A stretch of 64,000 nucleotides of DNA, taken from assembly GCA_001600615.1 (NCBI GenBank), contig BCKK01000005.1, positions 434,001 to 498,000 on the forward strand, written 5' to 3'. This DNA is from Dioszegia crocea (taxonomy: Eukaryota; Basidiomycota; Tremellomycetes; Tremellales; Bulleribasidiaceae). The notes below the pieces were generated by a model. The model searched no databases. It was not told where the DNA came from and saw only the letters and a program-made list of their open reading frames with translations. This document shows positions 63,321 to 64,000 of the stretch, piece by piece. Positions within the stretch are counted from its first letter, which is position 1. Every line of letters begins with the position of its first letter. Made by a program: the position numbers and the translations under genes.

Positions 63321-63956
63321 TGGGGTGGACGAGAAACGTGGTGCTGGGACGGCTGCCACTTTGATGGTTATCTGCCACAGAGCTCTACACATTCTCGTTA
63401 TGTTACCATGTTGGGATTTTAGAGTCGATCTATGCGTGTCATACTGATAGCAAGAAGATATTGTGCCGTCTCAAGCGCGCAGACGGAGACCGCTCGGTGA
63501 AGCTCTGTAGCGCGCACACAGCCTGTGCTGAATTTGGACGGCATTGGGCGAACGCTGCTAAGCCATTCGACTAAATTTAGCTGTGTGTGGCGCGCAACGC
63601 GCGGCAGGATAGGCGAAACCTCGCCATGGTCTGGCCTGCAAGGATACGCAAAGTCAACACACGTTACGTCCGGGAAGTCTCCCTTTCTAGCTTCACTCCA
63701 TGCCGCTCCTTACAGCGCAAGCTGGGTGAGCCGTTTCACCCTTTAGCAATCAGGATGGGGACGGTACGGGTACGTCGTGCGCTCACCTTCGCCGCTCTTC
63801 CTCTTCCCTACATCATTCTGATTCCATTTGCCCTAGCCTAAGTGTGAGTGTCCAGCTGATGCGCCGGAGACCTCAACTCATCCATTACAGCTCAACCAGA
63901 TCAAACTCCAATTACCACTTGTCTTCCACCGTACACACTCTGAGACTCCCGTCAGT
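63321..63956. other. Intergenic region
   Basis: About 636 bp upstream of the right-edge gene. It contains a short open stretch around 63753-63841 that looks like leader or noise; no RNA gene recognised. Confidence 0.4.
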
Positions 63957-64000
63957 ATGGCCGACACCACTTTCGAAAACGCGTCGATCCTCATCCGCAA
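63957..64000 (+). CDS. 5' end of an unidentified gene (truncated)
   Basis: A clean start with a Kozak-like CAGTATGG context and pyrimidine-rich leader opens MADTTFENASILIRK and runs off the window. The product cannot be identified from 14 residues. Confidence 0.4.
   Translation, partial: MADTTFENASILIR

Noticed and set aside
63753..63841. Short membrane-like open frame before the right-edge gene
   Set aside because: Too short, no conserved pattern, and probably part of the leader of the next gene.

Overview
The window looks like nuclear DNA of a basidiomycete yeast, most probably a tremellomycete (Cryptococcus/Kwoniella-like). It is gene-dense and GC-rich. Almost every gene is broken by many short introns (about 45-75 nt) with GTRNGT donors and a CTNA branch point a few bases before the AG. 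The proteins are fungal: a GCS1-type ceramide glucosyltransferase, a siderophore transporter, shugoshin, PEX10 and Get5. I see no bacterial signals, transposon, tRNA, rRNA or CRISPR array. The species cannot be fixed from the sequence alone.

Layout. 1-6.6 kb: a Kin4-like kinase with a C-terminal KA1 domain (running off the left edge) and a GNAT acetyltransferase. 6.8-13.4 kb: an ISWI remodeler and, divergently, TAF4. 13.8-17.9 kb: tail-anchored cytochrome b5, then divergent ribosomal protein genes eL8 and eL38. 18.3-25.4 kb: a class I histone deacetylase, a small unknown protein, a second GNAT and a siderophore-iron transporter whose promoter carries two iron-GATA sites. 26.2-33.8 kb: PEX10, a 919-residue low-complexity protein, SWC5 and MOB1. 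34.0-39.5 kb: a small mitochondrial protein gene with micro-exons, a putatively myristoylated unknown, GET5 and a serine-rich unknown. 39.9-49.1 kb: a CPA-type cation/proton antiporter, shugoshin, a SUT-like sugar transporter, a short assembly gap next to a G19 run, and a FAR1-like zinc-finger protein. 50.0-56.5 kb: an unknown single-exon gene, GCS1 and SEC39. 56.6-64 kb: a membrane SDR, a membrane-anchored beta-helix protein, a TenA-family protein, a small unknown and the 5' end of one more gene.

Most genes are housekeeping and are not organised as one pathway. The linked themes are chromatin and transcription (ISWI, TAF4, HDAC, SWC5), mitosis (Kin4-like, MOB1, shugoshin), and membrane and secretory functions (GCS1, SEC39, GET5, cytochrome b5). 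Nothing here is clearly a new multi-gene system. The strongest unusual observations are four genes whose first coding exon is only the ATG, a gene with 6-nt and 13-nt internal exons, paired ATCWGATAA sites before the siderophore transporter, a membrane-anchored beta-helix protein, and a TenA homologue without the usual catalytic cysteine.

Exon limits were worked out by hand from splice consensus, reading phase and family conservation. No transcript data were available.
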